The notes under the pieces: generated by a model | The model's input: the letters and a program-made list of their open reading frames with translations, nothing else | The model's database searches: none | Told to the model about the DNA's origin: nothing | Shown: positions 16,861 to 25,677 of the stretch, piece after piece | Numbering within the stretch: the first letter of the stretch is position 1 | Layout: each line of letters opens with the position of its first letter | NCBI GenBank assembly: GCA_002729885.1 | Contig: PBUB01000007.1 | Coordinates: 143,064-207,063, forward strand | DNA from: Spirochaetaceae bacterium | Lineage (GTDB): Bacteria > Spirochaetota > Leptospiria > Leptospirales > Leptonemataceae | DNA length: 64,000 nucleotides | Reading direction: 5' to 3' | Program-made: the position numbers and the translations under genes

Positions 16861-17187
16861 ATGGCCGGTCTATTGATCACTCTTCCCATCGCGGCGGTAA
16901 TCGCACTGGCCTTTCTGGGCTTCTTTCTCTGGAGCGTGCGAAACGAAGATTACGAAGATCCGGAAATGATCAAGTATCGCATGCTCATGGATGAACAGGA
17001 CCAGGCAGATCGTTCCATTCAGCCAAAGAAGCAAAAATCCCATCCTGTTTCAGATTATTCTGCGGAGTCAACAGAGCATTCTACGGAAACTATGAGGAAG
17101 CATGCGAATTCGCAAGTCGAAACTGTCGATTCGCCCATAGAAGCAGAGAATCCGGTGGCCGGCGGTACCACCGGGCGAAGCTCCTGA
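16861..17187 (+). CDS. ccoS: CcoS-type cbb3 oxidase assembly protein with extended tail
   Basis: A 108-residue protein. The first ~45 residues are a typical CcoS: one membrane helix ('LLITLPIAAVIALAFLGFFLWSVRN') followed by an acidic 'NEDYEDPEMIKYRML' segment. CcoS is needed to insert haem b and copper into CcoN. The remaining ~60 residues are a Ser/Thr/Glu-rich, probably disordered tail that ordinary CcoS (50-70 residues) lacks. It abuts ccoH directly. Confidence 0.82.
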   Translation: MAGLLITLPIAAVIALAFLGFFLWSVRNEDYEDPEMIKYRMLMDEQDQADRSIQPKKQKSHPVSDYSAESTEHSTETMRKHANSQVETVDSPIEAENPVAGGTTGRSS

Positions 17188-17197
17188 CCGAGAAACC

Positions 17198-18052
17198 ATG
17201 ACAGGCATAGAAAGTTCCGGGTTCTGGGCAGCTGTTTCCGTGGCCTTTATGCAGGGATTTGTAGGCTCCCTGCATTGCGTAGGAATGTGTGGTCCTTTCG
17301 TCCATTTATTGAACGGTAGATCTGCATCGTCCGCAAACTCCCGAACAAACGGCTCTTCCCCAAAGGTTGCATCCGACGCCGCCCAGAATCCTGCTGATTC
17401 CTTCGCCACTGAATCCAGTTCCCTTTCAGAGGATGGCTCAACCGGACCAGATGGTTCTACCAGTCCAGGTGCTGCCAGCACTCCAGGGAGATCAATAAGC
17501 AAACCCCGGATTTCCATAAACCTGATCTACAATTTGATGCGCTCCCTTTCCTACATGTCGGTAGGCTTTTTTCTGGGAATCGCAGGAAAGACTTTGAACC
17601 TTTATGTAGTGAACTCTGTGGCAGCCATACTGGGTGCACTGCTTCTACTGTACTTTGGCCTCAGCTTTCTTTTTCCCGCATCTATTCCTGGATTTCATGG
17701 TATTCGTATGCCTGGCTGGTTCAACCGTTCCATCGGACAATTGCTTCGCGGTCGAACCAACCCTGTGGAAAATGCTGCACTGATGGGCATGGTGTCTGGA
17801 TTGCTTCCCTGCGGCCTGCTCTATCCTGCCTATGGATTGGCCCTGGGAACGGGAGAGCCTCTGGCCGGTGCTTTTATCATGTTTGTATTCAGCCTGGGCA
17901 CTTACCCGGCTCTGATGGTAGTGGGTCTTGCCAGCTCCAAACTGTGGGATTTCTTGCGCGCCAGATGGCCCGGACGAATCCTGGGAATTGCCATGATTCT
18001 GTATGCAGGTTTCATTGTATTCAAGCGTTGGAGCCATGCAGGACAATTCTAA
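17198..18052 (+). CDS. SafE/TauE-like (CcoA-neighbour 'urease accessory UreH-like') membrane protein
   Basis: A 284-residue polytopic protein of the sulphite exporter TauE/SafE / UreH-like transmembrane family often found beside ccoI. The first helix carries 'FMQGFVGSLHCVGMCGPFV', whose His-Cys-x3-Cys motif suggests a metal, and 'GLLPCGLLYPAYGLALGTGE' carries a second conserved Pro-Cys. Between helix 1 and helix 2 lies a ~65-residue Ser/Asn/Gly/Thr-rich insert not usual for the family. Its place in the operon suggests copper or thiol handling during oxidase assembly (inference). It overlaps ccoI by 17 bases. Confidence 0.8.
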   Translation: MTGIESSGFWAAVSVAFMQGFVGSLHCVGMCGPFVHLLNGRSASSANSRTNGSSPKVASDAAQNPADSFATESSSLSEDGSTGPDGSTSPGAASTPGRSISKPRISINLIYNLMRSLSYMSVGFFLGIAGKTLNLYVVNSVAAILGALLLLYFGLSFLFPASIPGFHGIRMPGWFNRSIGQLLRGRTNPVENAALMGMVSGLLPCGLLYPAYGLALGTGEPLAGAFIMFVFSLGTYPALMVVGLASSKLWDFLRARWPGRILGIAMILYAGFIVFKRWSHAGQF

Positions 18053-20753
18053 AACCAGCCAGGGCCAGCAGACGGATGTCGTCGAAAAGGACGTTGGACT
18101 TTGCTATCATTGCGGCCTTCCTATAAACATTTCTGCCATCGTTCGAAACGGTCAGTCTTTCTGCTGCCAGGGATGCGCCGGTGCATATGAACTAATTGCC
18201 GGCTCCGGCATGCTGGATTACTACGAGTTTCGCACGGAGTATGCCCCTCGTCCGGAAGAAAAGACAAACGATGAGATCTGGGATTTGATTGAGAGTCAGT
18301 CCACCGGATCCGAATCCGATCCCCCCAGAACCAGAGCCATCCCTACTGATTCTGATACCAGTACTGGTAATGATAGAAATATAGCACCCACTTCAAATAA
18401 GGCCGGACAAACATTTCCAGGCCACGGGACCAACCCCCGAGCAGAGTCAGACTTTCTCATAGAAGGCATCCACTGCAGCTCCTGCATATGGCTTAACGAA
18501 ACCATGCTTCGCTCCCTGCCCGGAGTGCTGGAAGCCTCGGGCAATCTGGCCACCAATCGACTACACCTGGTGTGGAATCCGGAGTCAATTTCGCTGAAGG
18601 AACTGGCACATCGAATAGAAAAGATGGGCTATCGCCTGCTACCCCTGAGAAAAAGCGATTCTTCGGAAGCACAAAAAAACTACGCCCGCAACCTGTTGAA
18701 GCGAATGGTGGTGGCTGGATTTTTCGCAGGCAACATTATGCTGGTAAGTGTTTCTCTGTACGCTGGCTACTTTGGTGTGATGGATCGATTTACCAGGAAT
18801 TTTTTTCATCTGGTGAGCTTTGCATTTGCTACTCCTGTAATGCTGTACAGCGCCGCAGTGTTCTTTCGCACGGCCTGGTCCTCATTGAAGCATGGAGTTC
18901 TTTCCATGGATTTGCTTACCGCGTCGGGGCTGGCCATTGCATATTTCTATAGCATATATGCAGCCTTTTTCGAAGCCGGAGAGGTATACTTCGATTCCGT
19001 CTGTTTCGTAACCTTCGCAGTACTTGCAGGAAGGTATCTGGAAAGCAGGCTAAAGCTTCGAAGCCTGTATTTGATCGATAATCTGCAACAGGCAGAATCC
19101 CCCTTTGCTCGGATTCTGGAAAACGGCAATCAGAGGATTGTGGCATCTGAATCATTGAATCCCGGAGATATAATTCTATTGAAGCCGGGAGAAAGCCTGC
19201 CATGCGACTGCCGGCTGCTGGATGAATCTGCAGAAGTGGAACAGTCCCTGCTTACCGGAGAATTTGAACCCGTCACTCGAAAGCGGGGAGATCTATTGCT
19301 TTCTGGGGTCAAATCCATCGGCGAAATGAAACTGAAAGTAGAGCGCCCAGGAGATCAAAGCGCTTTAAGACAGATTCAGAATATGGCATCCGAAAGCTTG
19401 AATGATTCGCCGCGAAGCCAGAAATTTGCAGAAATGGCCGGCCGATACTTCGTAGGCTTTGTACTTCTGGCAGGTATCGCAGCATTCTTCTATCATTATC
19501 AGATATCCGGTCTCTCAGAAGCAATCATCGTCACTGTAACTTTGCTCATTGTGGCCTGTCCGTGCGCCCTGAACCTGGCTATTCCCACGGCCTTCATTGC
19601 AGGAATTCAAAGATCCTACAGCTCCGGAATTCTATACCGGAATGGTCAGCATCTAGAAACCGTGGCCCGGGCCCGGCATATCATATTCGACAAAACAGGA
19701 ACCCTGACATCAGGAAGAATGGAAATCGCAGAAACCTACATTGCTCCTGACCTGGATGCAGACACTCTGTGTAGCATCAGTCGAAGTATGGAATCAGGAT
19801 CCGGGATTCAACATCCAGTGGTTCGTGCATTTGAAACCAGGTTTGCTCATCTAAAGCAGATCAGCTTTCCACCGGAAAATCTTAAGTATCTACCCGGGAA
19901 GGGTTTGATTCTTCGCCTCACCCAGGAGCTTCAAAGAGCCGTGATGGGTCCGATGGATTCAATGGATTCAAAGGATTCGCCCGGAGATTTCTATCTGGGT
20001 TCCGTTCTATGGCTGAAACAGCAGGCCCTGGAACGAAAAGCAGGGCTGGACCTTGAACAGATCTTGCGAAAAGTAACAAGGGAAGGAGCAGCTCCACAGG
20101 GCCCGGCGGAAAAAGTATCACAGATCCTGAAAGTATGCGAAGCGAATCGACAGTCTGCCATTGCTTTATTCACAGCCAAAGAGAAAAGCATTCGAGTTCT
20201 GGCTGTGTTCCTGTTGCATGATGCGCTGCGACCGGATGCGAAGGAGGTTCTTTCCAGCTTCGACAGCCGGTATAGACTTACCATGCTCAGCGGAGATTCC
20301 AGAGAGCATGTAGGCAAGATTTCCGAAGAACTGGGTATTCAGGATTTCTATGCTCAACAGAGCCCGGAGCAAAAACGAGACTTCGTAAAATCCGCTTCTC
20401 AGAAAACGGAAACACTGATGGTAGGAGATGGCATCAACGATAGTGCGGCCCTGGCCAGTGCAGATGCAGGCATCAGCTTCGCAGGAGGAGCCGGTCTGGC
20501 ACTGAACAGTTCAGACATTCTACTTCTAAACAATCGCCTGGGAGATCTATGGAAGATGATAGTTATCGCCAGATCCACCCGAAGGAAGATTATCCAGAAC
20601 CTGATCCTGGCTTTCACCTATAATATCTTACTGCTTCCCATCGCCTTCGCCGGATTCATCAGCCCGTTTCTGGGAGCACTTTTTATGAGTCTGTCATCCA
20701 TTACAGTAATCGTAAATTCCATCTTTGCAGGCAAAGTGAAGTCCATCTCCTGA
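18036..20753 (+). CDS. ccoI: P1B-type copper-exporting ATPase for cbb3 oxidase (CcoI/FixI)
   Basis: A 905-residue ATPase from ATG 18036; the longer frame from 18003 runs further into the upstream gene. An N-terminal zinc-ribbon-like metal domain ('CYHCGLPI...FCCQGCAGAYELI') is followed by a Ser/Thr/Asp-rich linker of ~80 residues and an HMA domain with CSSC (about 147-150). Eight membrane helices include the ion-binding VACPCALNLAIP (CPC). Phosphorylation is at DKTGTLTSGR (about 552), with 'MVGDGINDSAAL' in the hinge. It moves Cu(I) across the membrane for oxidase assembly. A MDSMDSKDS micro-repeat lies in the nucleotide-binding domain. It is the last gene of the cco operon. Confidence 0.95.
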   Translation: MQDNSKTSQGQQTDVVEKDVGLCYHCGLPINISAIVRNGQSFCCQGCAGAYELIAGSGMLDYYEFRTEYAPRPEEKTNDEIWDLIESQSTGSESDPPRTRAIPTDSDTSTGNDRNIAPTSNKAGQTFPGHGTNPRAESDFLIEGIHCSSCIWLNETMLRSLPGVLEASGNLATNRLHLVWNPESISLKELAHRIEKMGYRLLPLRKSDSSEAQKNYARNLLKRMVVAGFFAGNIMLVSVSLYAGYFGVMDRFTRNFFHLVSFAFATPVMLYSAAVFFRTAWSSLKHGVLSMDLLTASGLAIAYFYSIYAAFFEAGEVYFDSVCFVTFAVLAGRYLESRLKLRSLYLIDNLQQAESPFARILENGNQRIVASESLNPGDIILLKPGESLPCDCRLLDESAEVEQSLLTGEFEPVTRKRGDLLLSGVKSIGEMKLKVERPGDQSALRQIQNMASESLNDSPRSQKFAEMAGRYFVGFVLLAGIAAFFYHYQISGLSEAIIVTVTLLIVACPCALNLAIPTAFIAGIQRSYSSGILYRNGQHLETVARARHIIFDKTGTLTSGRMEIAETYIAPDLDADTLCSISRSMESGSGIQHPVVRAFETRFAHLKQISFPPENLKYLPGKGLILRLTQELQRAVMGPMDSMDSKDSPGDFYLGSVLWLKQQALERKAGLDLEQILRKVTREGAAPQGPAEKVSQILKVCEANRQSAIALFTAKEKSIRVLAVFLLHDALRPDAKEVLSSFDSRYRLTMLSGDSREHVGKISEELGIQDFYAQQSPEQKRDFVKSASQKTETLMVGDGINDSAALASADAGISFAGGAGLALNSSDILLLNNRLGDLWKMIVIARSTRRKIIQNLILAFTYNILLLPIAFAGFISPFLGALFMSLSSITVIVNSIFAGKVKSIS

Positions 20754-20790
20754 GCCGCGTAGAATTGTCATTAGTTCCGGCTATCCTGAA

Positions 20791-21390
20791 TTAACCTGTC
20801 TGGCGCAAAAGATTCATCAGTTCCAGAAAATCCCGAGCACAAACATCGGCAAGACTTCGATACGGAAATTCTCCGGTGGGATCCATGTAAATAGTGGAAG
20901 TACCTGCAGCTCGGCCCGCTTCCAGGTCGTAGCGAAAATCCCCTACCATAGCTGCTTGCGATGGCATCATAGAAAATTTATCTACAAGCAGATTGATTCC
21001 ATCTGGATACGGTTTGGGCGCAGCCCTTTCGCGATCCACAATGACATCCTCGGAAAAAAACTCATGAAGCCCTGCCTGCTTCAATGTTTCCAGAGCTACA
21101 TCATGTCGATTCCTGGTCAGAATTCCCAGACAGCATCCCCTCTCTTTCAAATCGATGAGAAATTCGTGGATGCCTGCCGCGGGACGAGCCAGCGAAGCCA
21201 GTTCCCATTCGATCTCATCCAGCTTTTTGTTGAGTCTGGCCGATTCCTCCGGAGGTGCATTTCGGATGGAATCCAGAATGGGTGCATCCTCCGCCAGTCC
21301 CAGATCGCGCCTGATTTTCTGGAAATCATGCACGGCTTCGGTAAGGGTTCCATCCATATCAAAGATCCATAGAAGGCGATTCAGGGGCAT
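20791..21390 (-). CDS. HAD-superfamily phosphatase
   Basis: A 199-residue HAD hydrolase. Motif I is 'FDMDGTLTEA' near the N-terminus, motif II 'GILTRNRHDVA', motif III Lys in 'APKPYPDGINLL', motif IV 'MVGDFRYDLEAGRAAG'. A small helical cap sits between motifs I and II, so it resembles subfamily IA phosphoglycolate-phosphatase-like enzymes. The substrate is not evident. It points away from the GGDEF gene, whose start lies 79 bases upstream, and converges on ccoI with a 37-base gap. Confidence 0.85.
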   Translation of the reverse strand: MPLNRLLWIFDMDGTLTEAVHDFQKIRRDLGLAEDAPILDSIRNAPPEESARLNKKLDEIEWELASLARPAAGIHEFLIDLKERGCCLGILTRNRHDVALETLKQAGLHEFFSEDVIVDRERAAPKPYPDGINLLVDKFSMMPSQAAMVGDFRYDLEAGRAAGTSTIYMDPTGEFPYRSLADVCARDFLELMNLLRQTG

Positions 21391-21469
21391 TCTGTCAGCC
21401 TCTGGGGCAAATTTTGGACTGCTACGAAAATTTCTTTACCTATGTACTATCCTTGATGGGTTTCACCCC

Positions 21470-22498
21470 ATGTCCTCCGAAGAGCTGGAACGGGCGTTAC
21501 GCGAGAAAGAACAGGAGCTGGAACGCCTTAAAACCCTGCTGGGTGCTTACGAAAAGGTCACCGATCTTTCTAGAAGAGAACTGGTGGATGCCGACCAGAC
21601 CATTCAAGCCCAGGAAGTGGCCCAGGAACTGTCCCGGGCGGAGATCATTGGCCTTCAAAACCAGGTGAAGGAACTGGAAACCGGAAATGCAGACCTGGTG
21701 GATCTAATCAGACAAATCCTGGATGAGGATCCCCTCAGCGAGGACCGAATTCTCAAGAAATTCGAGGAGCTCCGGGATAAATCCAACAATGAATTCTATG
21801 TAGATATCTTTCGTGTGCTGCTGCATCACCGCTTTGAACCAGGGGTTGCCCAGGATCACTGGAAGGAAATTCTACAGCATGCCAGAAACCTGGAGCGAAA
21901 ACTGGAGCGGCCTATAGGCTTCCGGGTAGCCATGCTGGACTACTTCATCAACCTGAACAAGATTCTGCGTAATCCAATTGTCATCGAGATCTCTGTAGTG
22001 GATGAGATGATGAAGAATTCCATGACCGATGAGCTTACCATGCTCTACAATCGTAGATATTTTGACCGATGTCTACGAAGAGAGATGAAACGGGCAGAAA
22101 GACACCAGGTGCCTGTGTCCCTTCTGGTGCTGGACCTGGATGATTTCAAGCAGATCAACGATACCTTCGGGCATTCTTCCGGCGATATGATCATGCGAAA
22201 AGTAGGTCAAATTCTCAAGCTGATTCTACGCCAGGAAGATTATCCCTGTCGCTTTGGTGGGGAGGAATTTGCCGTTGTACTGCCCCATACCTCTCCGGAA
22301 CAGGCTCAGAGGGTGGCGGAGCGCTTCAGAGAAGCAATCGAGAAAGAGGAATTTGACGGAATTCGTGTTACCTGTAGTGGAGGACTGGCAAGTTTTCCCA
22401 ATCATGGGACATCGGGGTCGGAGATTTTCGAAAGGGCGGACCGCGCTCTATACGAAGCAAAAAAAGCAGGAAAAAACCGTATCATACTGGCCTCCTGA
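21470..22498 (+). CDS. Diguanylate cyclase with N-terminal coiled coil
   Basis: A 342-residue c-di-GMP synthase. I start it at ATG 21470 because the longer in-frame opening from 21155 is antisense to the HAD gene. Residues 1-75 are a strongly charged coiled coil ('ELERALREKEQELERLKTLLG'), a likely dimerisation segment, followed by an all-helical region of unknown type. The C-terminal ~165 residues are a GGDEF domain: 'DELTMLYNRRYFD', 'LLVLDLDDFKQINDTFGHSSGD' and the active-site GGEEF. The allosteric I-site RxxD (RQED) sits exactly five residues before GGEEF, as in PleD. No membrane segment or sensor is recognised. Confidence 0.92.
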   Translation: MSSEELERALREKEQELERLKTLLGAYEKVTDLSRRELVDADQTIQAQEVAQELSRAEIIGLQNQVKELETGNADLVDLIRQILDEDPLSEDRILKKFEELRDKSNNEFYVDIFRVLLHHRFEPGVAQDHWKEILQHARNLERKLERPIGFRVAMLDYFINLNKILRNPIVIEISVVDEMMKNSMTDELTMLYNRRYFDRCLRREMKRAERHQVPVSLLVLDLDDFKQINDTFGHSSGDMIMRKVGQILKLILRQEDYPCRFGGEEFAVVLPHTSPEQAQRVAERFREAIEKEEFDGIRVTCSGGLASFPNHGTSGSEIFERADRALYEAKKAGKNRIILAS

Positions 22499-22528
22499 TC
22501 CTCCCCTTACAATTCTATTCCTGATTGG

Positions 22529-23329
22529 ATGAAATTCAAGAAGGGAAAAACCTACGAAGGACTATTTCTGTCCGATGTTCATTATCTGGTCTATAAGAAG
22601 ATAAAGAACCACCATCACCAGGATCTTTTTAGAGTTCTAAACAGCTTCCGAAAAAGAGGAGTGCGGTTTCGCTCGCTGTATCTGGTGGGAGATATCCTGG
22701 AAAACTGGTATTTTGATTCCAGCGCAAGACTGAGAACCAGCGAAAAGAAATTTAATAAACTATTCGATCGCCTGGATGCCATATGCCTTCCGGGGGCGAT
22801 CAAGTACTTCATTGTAGGAAATCACGACACCACAAGTTTCAGCATGAAGCTTTCGCCGGAGATCTCTGAATTTCTGGAAAAAAGAGGGTATCGCATTGCT
22901 GAACGATTCGAAAGCTCCGAAATGGTTGTGATCCATGGCCACCAGGGCCAGTACAATCGAATTACCTGGGCCCTGGATATTCTCATAGTCCGCATCTTCT
23001 ACTGGATGGCTTCCTTGATACCGGGCTTTTTCAGGAAAGCTGAGTCCTTCTACAACCGCCATCTAAACGGCCGGGATCCTACAAATTACGAAGAGCGAAT
23101 AAAATACTACGGCAGGCTAAATCGAATCACACAGCAGGGAGACCGGGTACTGATTTCCGGACATACGCATCAATTTCTCTATATGCCGGAGATTGGGGTG
23201 ATCAATACCGGAGACTGGGTACACAGTAGAACATTGCTGATTCAGAATGGTCGCAATCTGGTTGGCCTGCGAATGAAAACCCGAAAGAAATGGAAAAAGG
23301 AATTCGTCCATCCATTGACACGACAGTAG
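22529..23329 (+). CDS. Calcineurin-like metallophosphoesterase, LpxH-like
   Basis: A 266-residue metallophosphoesterase with all five blocks: SDVHYL (D/H), GDILENW (GDxxE), VGNHDT (GNHD), 'VIHGHQGQ' (H) and 'SGHTHQF' (GHxH). The GDxxE-W form and length suggest the UDP-2,3-diacylglucosamine pyrophosphatase (LpxH/LpxG) relatives. Leptospirales make lipid A, so that role is possible but not proven. The gene starts 30 bases after the GGDEF gene on the same strand, with no clear ribosome site, so co-transcription is likely. Confidence 0.8.
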   Translation: MKFKKGKTYEGLFLSDVHYLVYKKIKNHHHQDLFRVLNSFRKRGVRFRSLYLVGDILENWYFDSSARLRTSEKKFNKLFDRLDAICLPGAIKYFIVGNHDTTSFSMKLSPEISEFLEKRGYRIAERFESSEMVVIHGHQGQYNRITWALDILIVRIFYWMASLIPGFFRKAESFYNRHLNGRDPTNYEERIKYYGRLNRITQQGDRVLISGHTHQFLYMPEIGVINTGDWVHSRTLLIQNGRNLVGLRMKTRKKWKKEFVHPLTRQ

Positions 23330-23391
23330 CTTCCGGCCCCAAACTGGAGTAACCGATTCCAATTCTCTGCGAACCATAGGCAGAGGATATC

Positions 23392-23940
23392 ATGAACACC
23401 AGAACCGTTGAGCCCACCAGATTCGCAGCTATTCAGGGAGCTTCCTGGACAATAGGGTCATTGATCTTATTTTCTGTGGTATTTTTGACGGCGGCAGGAT
23501 GCTCCGGTGAAACCGATGCAAAACCGGCCGGAATGCAGGATAAGAAATTCCCGGTGATGAAAAGCGCCCAGGAATGGAAGGAAATCCTGGGTGAAGATAG
23601 ATACCGGGTGATGCGCCTACATGGAACTGAACGCGCTTTTTCGGGTGAGTACCATGACTATAAGAAGAAGGGAATCTATGTATGCGCTGCCTGCGGAAAG
23701 GAACTTTTCTCTTCTTCTACGAAGTATGATTCCGGCACCGGATGGCCCAGCTTCTATGAACCGATCGACGATGAATCTGTAGGCGAAAGCAGAGATGAAT
23801 CCTATGGAATGGTTCGCACAGAGGTTCATTGCGCCAGATGCGGAGGTCATCTTGGTCATGTATTTCCGGACGGACCGGAACCCACCGGACTCAGATACTG
23901 CATAAATTCCATTTCCCTGATGTTTGAGCCGGCCCGGTAG
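23392..23940 (+). CDS. msrB: Peptide methionine (R)-S-oxide reductase, lipoprotein form
   Basis: A 182-residue MsrB. The catalytic region has the zinc-binding CAAC ('[11 protein letters not shown]') and CARC ('[14 protein letters not shown]') pairs, 'GTGWPSF', and the catalytic Cys in '[10 protein letters not shown]'. The N-terminus has a long basic leader and hydrophobic stretch ending '[10 protein letters not shown]', a good lipobox, so the enzyme should act outside the cytoplasm, repairing oxidised methionines of envelope proteins. AGAGG lies 5 bases before the ATG. It stands alone. Confidence 0.92.
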   Translation: MNTRTVEPTRFAAIQGASWTIGSLILFSVVFLTAAGCSGETDAKPAGMQDKKFPVMKSAQEWKEILGEDRYRVMRLHGTERAFSGEYHDYKKKGIYVCAACGKELFSSSTKYDSGTGWPSFYEPIDDESVGESRDESYGMVRTEVHCARCGGHLGHVFPDGPEPTGLRYCINSISLMFEPAR

Positions 23941-24078
23941 CCATTTCAGTCAGCATCATGCTCCCGGGGTCGGTCTTGCGGTGTAGCCGCTTGCACGAAG
24001 CTGCCGGCATGATTCGCTGCCTCATTGCTGCTACTCTATTCGGTTCGCGCTGCACGAACAATCGTTCAAAGTTCAATA

Positions 24079-25632
24079 TCAGGGCCGATTATCTACGATT
24101 TTGAAATAATTGCCCTGAGGAAGTGATTCGTATTTTGCGAAGTCCAGCTTTCGCCCCCGCGGAAGATACGGTCCATAGCCCGGTTTTTTTAGTTCCAGAC
24201 CTGCGAATAGAGAGTAGATTCCTACGGCCAGACTGATAGCCACTTCTTCTCTCTGATCGATTACCATTCTTCGATCTCTCCACACATTAAGATGACCCAC
24301 TTCCAGAAAGGCCACAATGGCATTGGTATAGGTTGGCAGTGTGTAGGTACTGACAAAGGGATCCAGGATAGGCCCGAGCTTGTTGGAAGCTCTCTTTTCT
24401 GGTACCTGGGTTCTCACCCCGTACTGAATGAATCGCATCAATTCGTTGGAGGCCAGGTGATTATCGCCTCCATAGGTAATTCCGCTACCAGAAACCGCTG
24501 CTTCCCTTCTCCAGTACTCCGCTTTGCTCTGTTCTCTTTCCCAGAATCGGCCTTCTGGTCTCCATTTACTGTAGATCATACTGTAGGGACCGGTGGACTT
24601 TCGCTCTCTTAAGGCTTTCTTTTCCCAGCCAGCCGGATCTGCATATCGCCACTGAAATAGATTGTGTCTGAACCCTCTGGCCTTCTTGTACCAGGGGGCC
24701 GTGCCGCTCTTATTGCTCCAGTATCCATTCATATAGACCCAGGCATCGGCCCGGGCCGCCTGGAGTTTATTCCAGCCTGGTTCGGTACTGAGCCAGTGAC
24801 TGGCCCATGGAAGTCTATAGAAAGCACTGGCTGGCTTCTGCTTTAAAGATATCTTTCGCAACAGATCAAACGTTTGCCAGCCCGGAGCAAGTACTGCTGC
24901 CATTCCACCGGAATGGCCCGGAGGTGCAGGGTTTAAATGAAGCGATAGAACCAGGTAAGGTTCCTGATCATTGATTTTAGAAATGCGACCTTTTTGAATT
25001 CTACCTGTCTTTCTATCCGGATAATCGTAAAGCCTGTAGGGCGCATTTACGTCCGGATGTGAGGCAGGCAATGATCGGTCCTTCCAGCCATCCTTCCTGC
25101 TCAGATATGAATTGAATTTGATTCGCACAAACTTCTGCTGTGGCGAGAACTGTTTTAGAAGCGCTTCAAACTTCTTCCAGCCAGCCTCAGTTTGCGTTAG
25201 TTGAAGATAATGATGTACCCTGAGTGCCAGCTCAAGCATTAGTTCATGCTCTGTGTACTTTGTGTACTGGGTACCTGGCAAAAAGGAGCTTAGATACTTT
25301 CTGGAAATTGGATCCCAGCGATCATCTTTTCTTCTAACGATAGCCCCCCCATGTCCTGCATCCACTACTACAGAGTACTCTGGTACAGGAACGCTGGATG
25401 GACCGGCCTCGGCTCCCATAGGTTTCGCGAAAAGCAGAAAAGAAAACAGGAAAACGAAGCAGTGCAATGAATGCTGCCACAACCGGAATCCAAGGGCTCT
25501 TGCGATAATAAGGCGGCCGTTTTCATGTTGTGACATCGTTGAGTTGGCTGCAGGTCCAGAGCTGGTTAAGAGAGGGAAAAGGAAAGTGGAAAGGTACTTC
25601 ATAAAGATGCTTCGCAATAATCGCAGAATCAT
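24079..25632 (-). CDS. N-acetylmuramoyl-L-alanine amidase (Amidase_3 family)
   Basis: A secreted peptidoglycan amidase of up to 517 residues. The zinc/catalytic set is visible: 'VVVDAGHGG' (first His, residue 94 from this start), Glu in 'KYTEHELMLELALRV', His in 'LVLSLHLNPAPPG' and the catalytic Glu in 'AIVAFLEVGHLNV'. It is larger than the usual ~200-residue domain because of long Trp/Tyr-rich inserts (about 215-390). Three possible starts (25632, 25602, 25536) each lead to a hydrophobic, signal-like segment and none has a clear ribosome site; I give the longest. It probably forms an operon with the oxidase gene 45 bases upstream. Confidence 0.85.
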   Translation of the reverse strand: MILRLLRSIFMKYLSTFLFPLLTSSGPAANSTMSQHENGRLIIARALGFRLWQHSLHCFVFLFSFLLFAKPMGAEAGPSSVPVPEYSVVVDAGHGGAIVRRKDDRWDPISRKYLSSFLPGTQYTKYTEHELMLELALRVHHYLQLTQTEAGWKKFEALLKQFSPQQKFVRIKFNSYLSRKDGWKDRSLPASHPDVNAPYRLYDYPDRKTGRIQKGRISKINDQEPYLVLSLHLNPAPPGHSGGMAAVLAPGWQTFDLLRKISLKQKPASAFYRLPWASHWLSTEPGWNKLQAARADAWVYMNGYWSNKSGTAPWYKKARGFRHNLFQWRYADPAGWEKKALRERKSTGPYSMIYSKWRPEGRFWEREQSKAEYWRREAAVSGSGITYGGDNHLASNELMRFIQYGVRTQVPEKRASNKLGPILDPFVSTYTLPTYTNAIVAFLEVGHLNVWRDRRMVIDQREEVAISLAVGIYSLFAGLELKKPGYGPYLPRGRKLDFAKYESLPQGNYFKIVDNRP

Positions 25633-25677
25633 CGCCCAGAAGTCAAGTATGAAGAATCTCCCTGTAAGCTATCTGCA

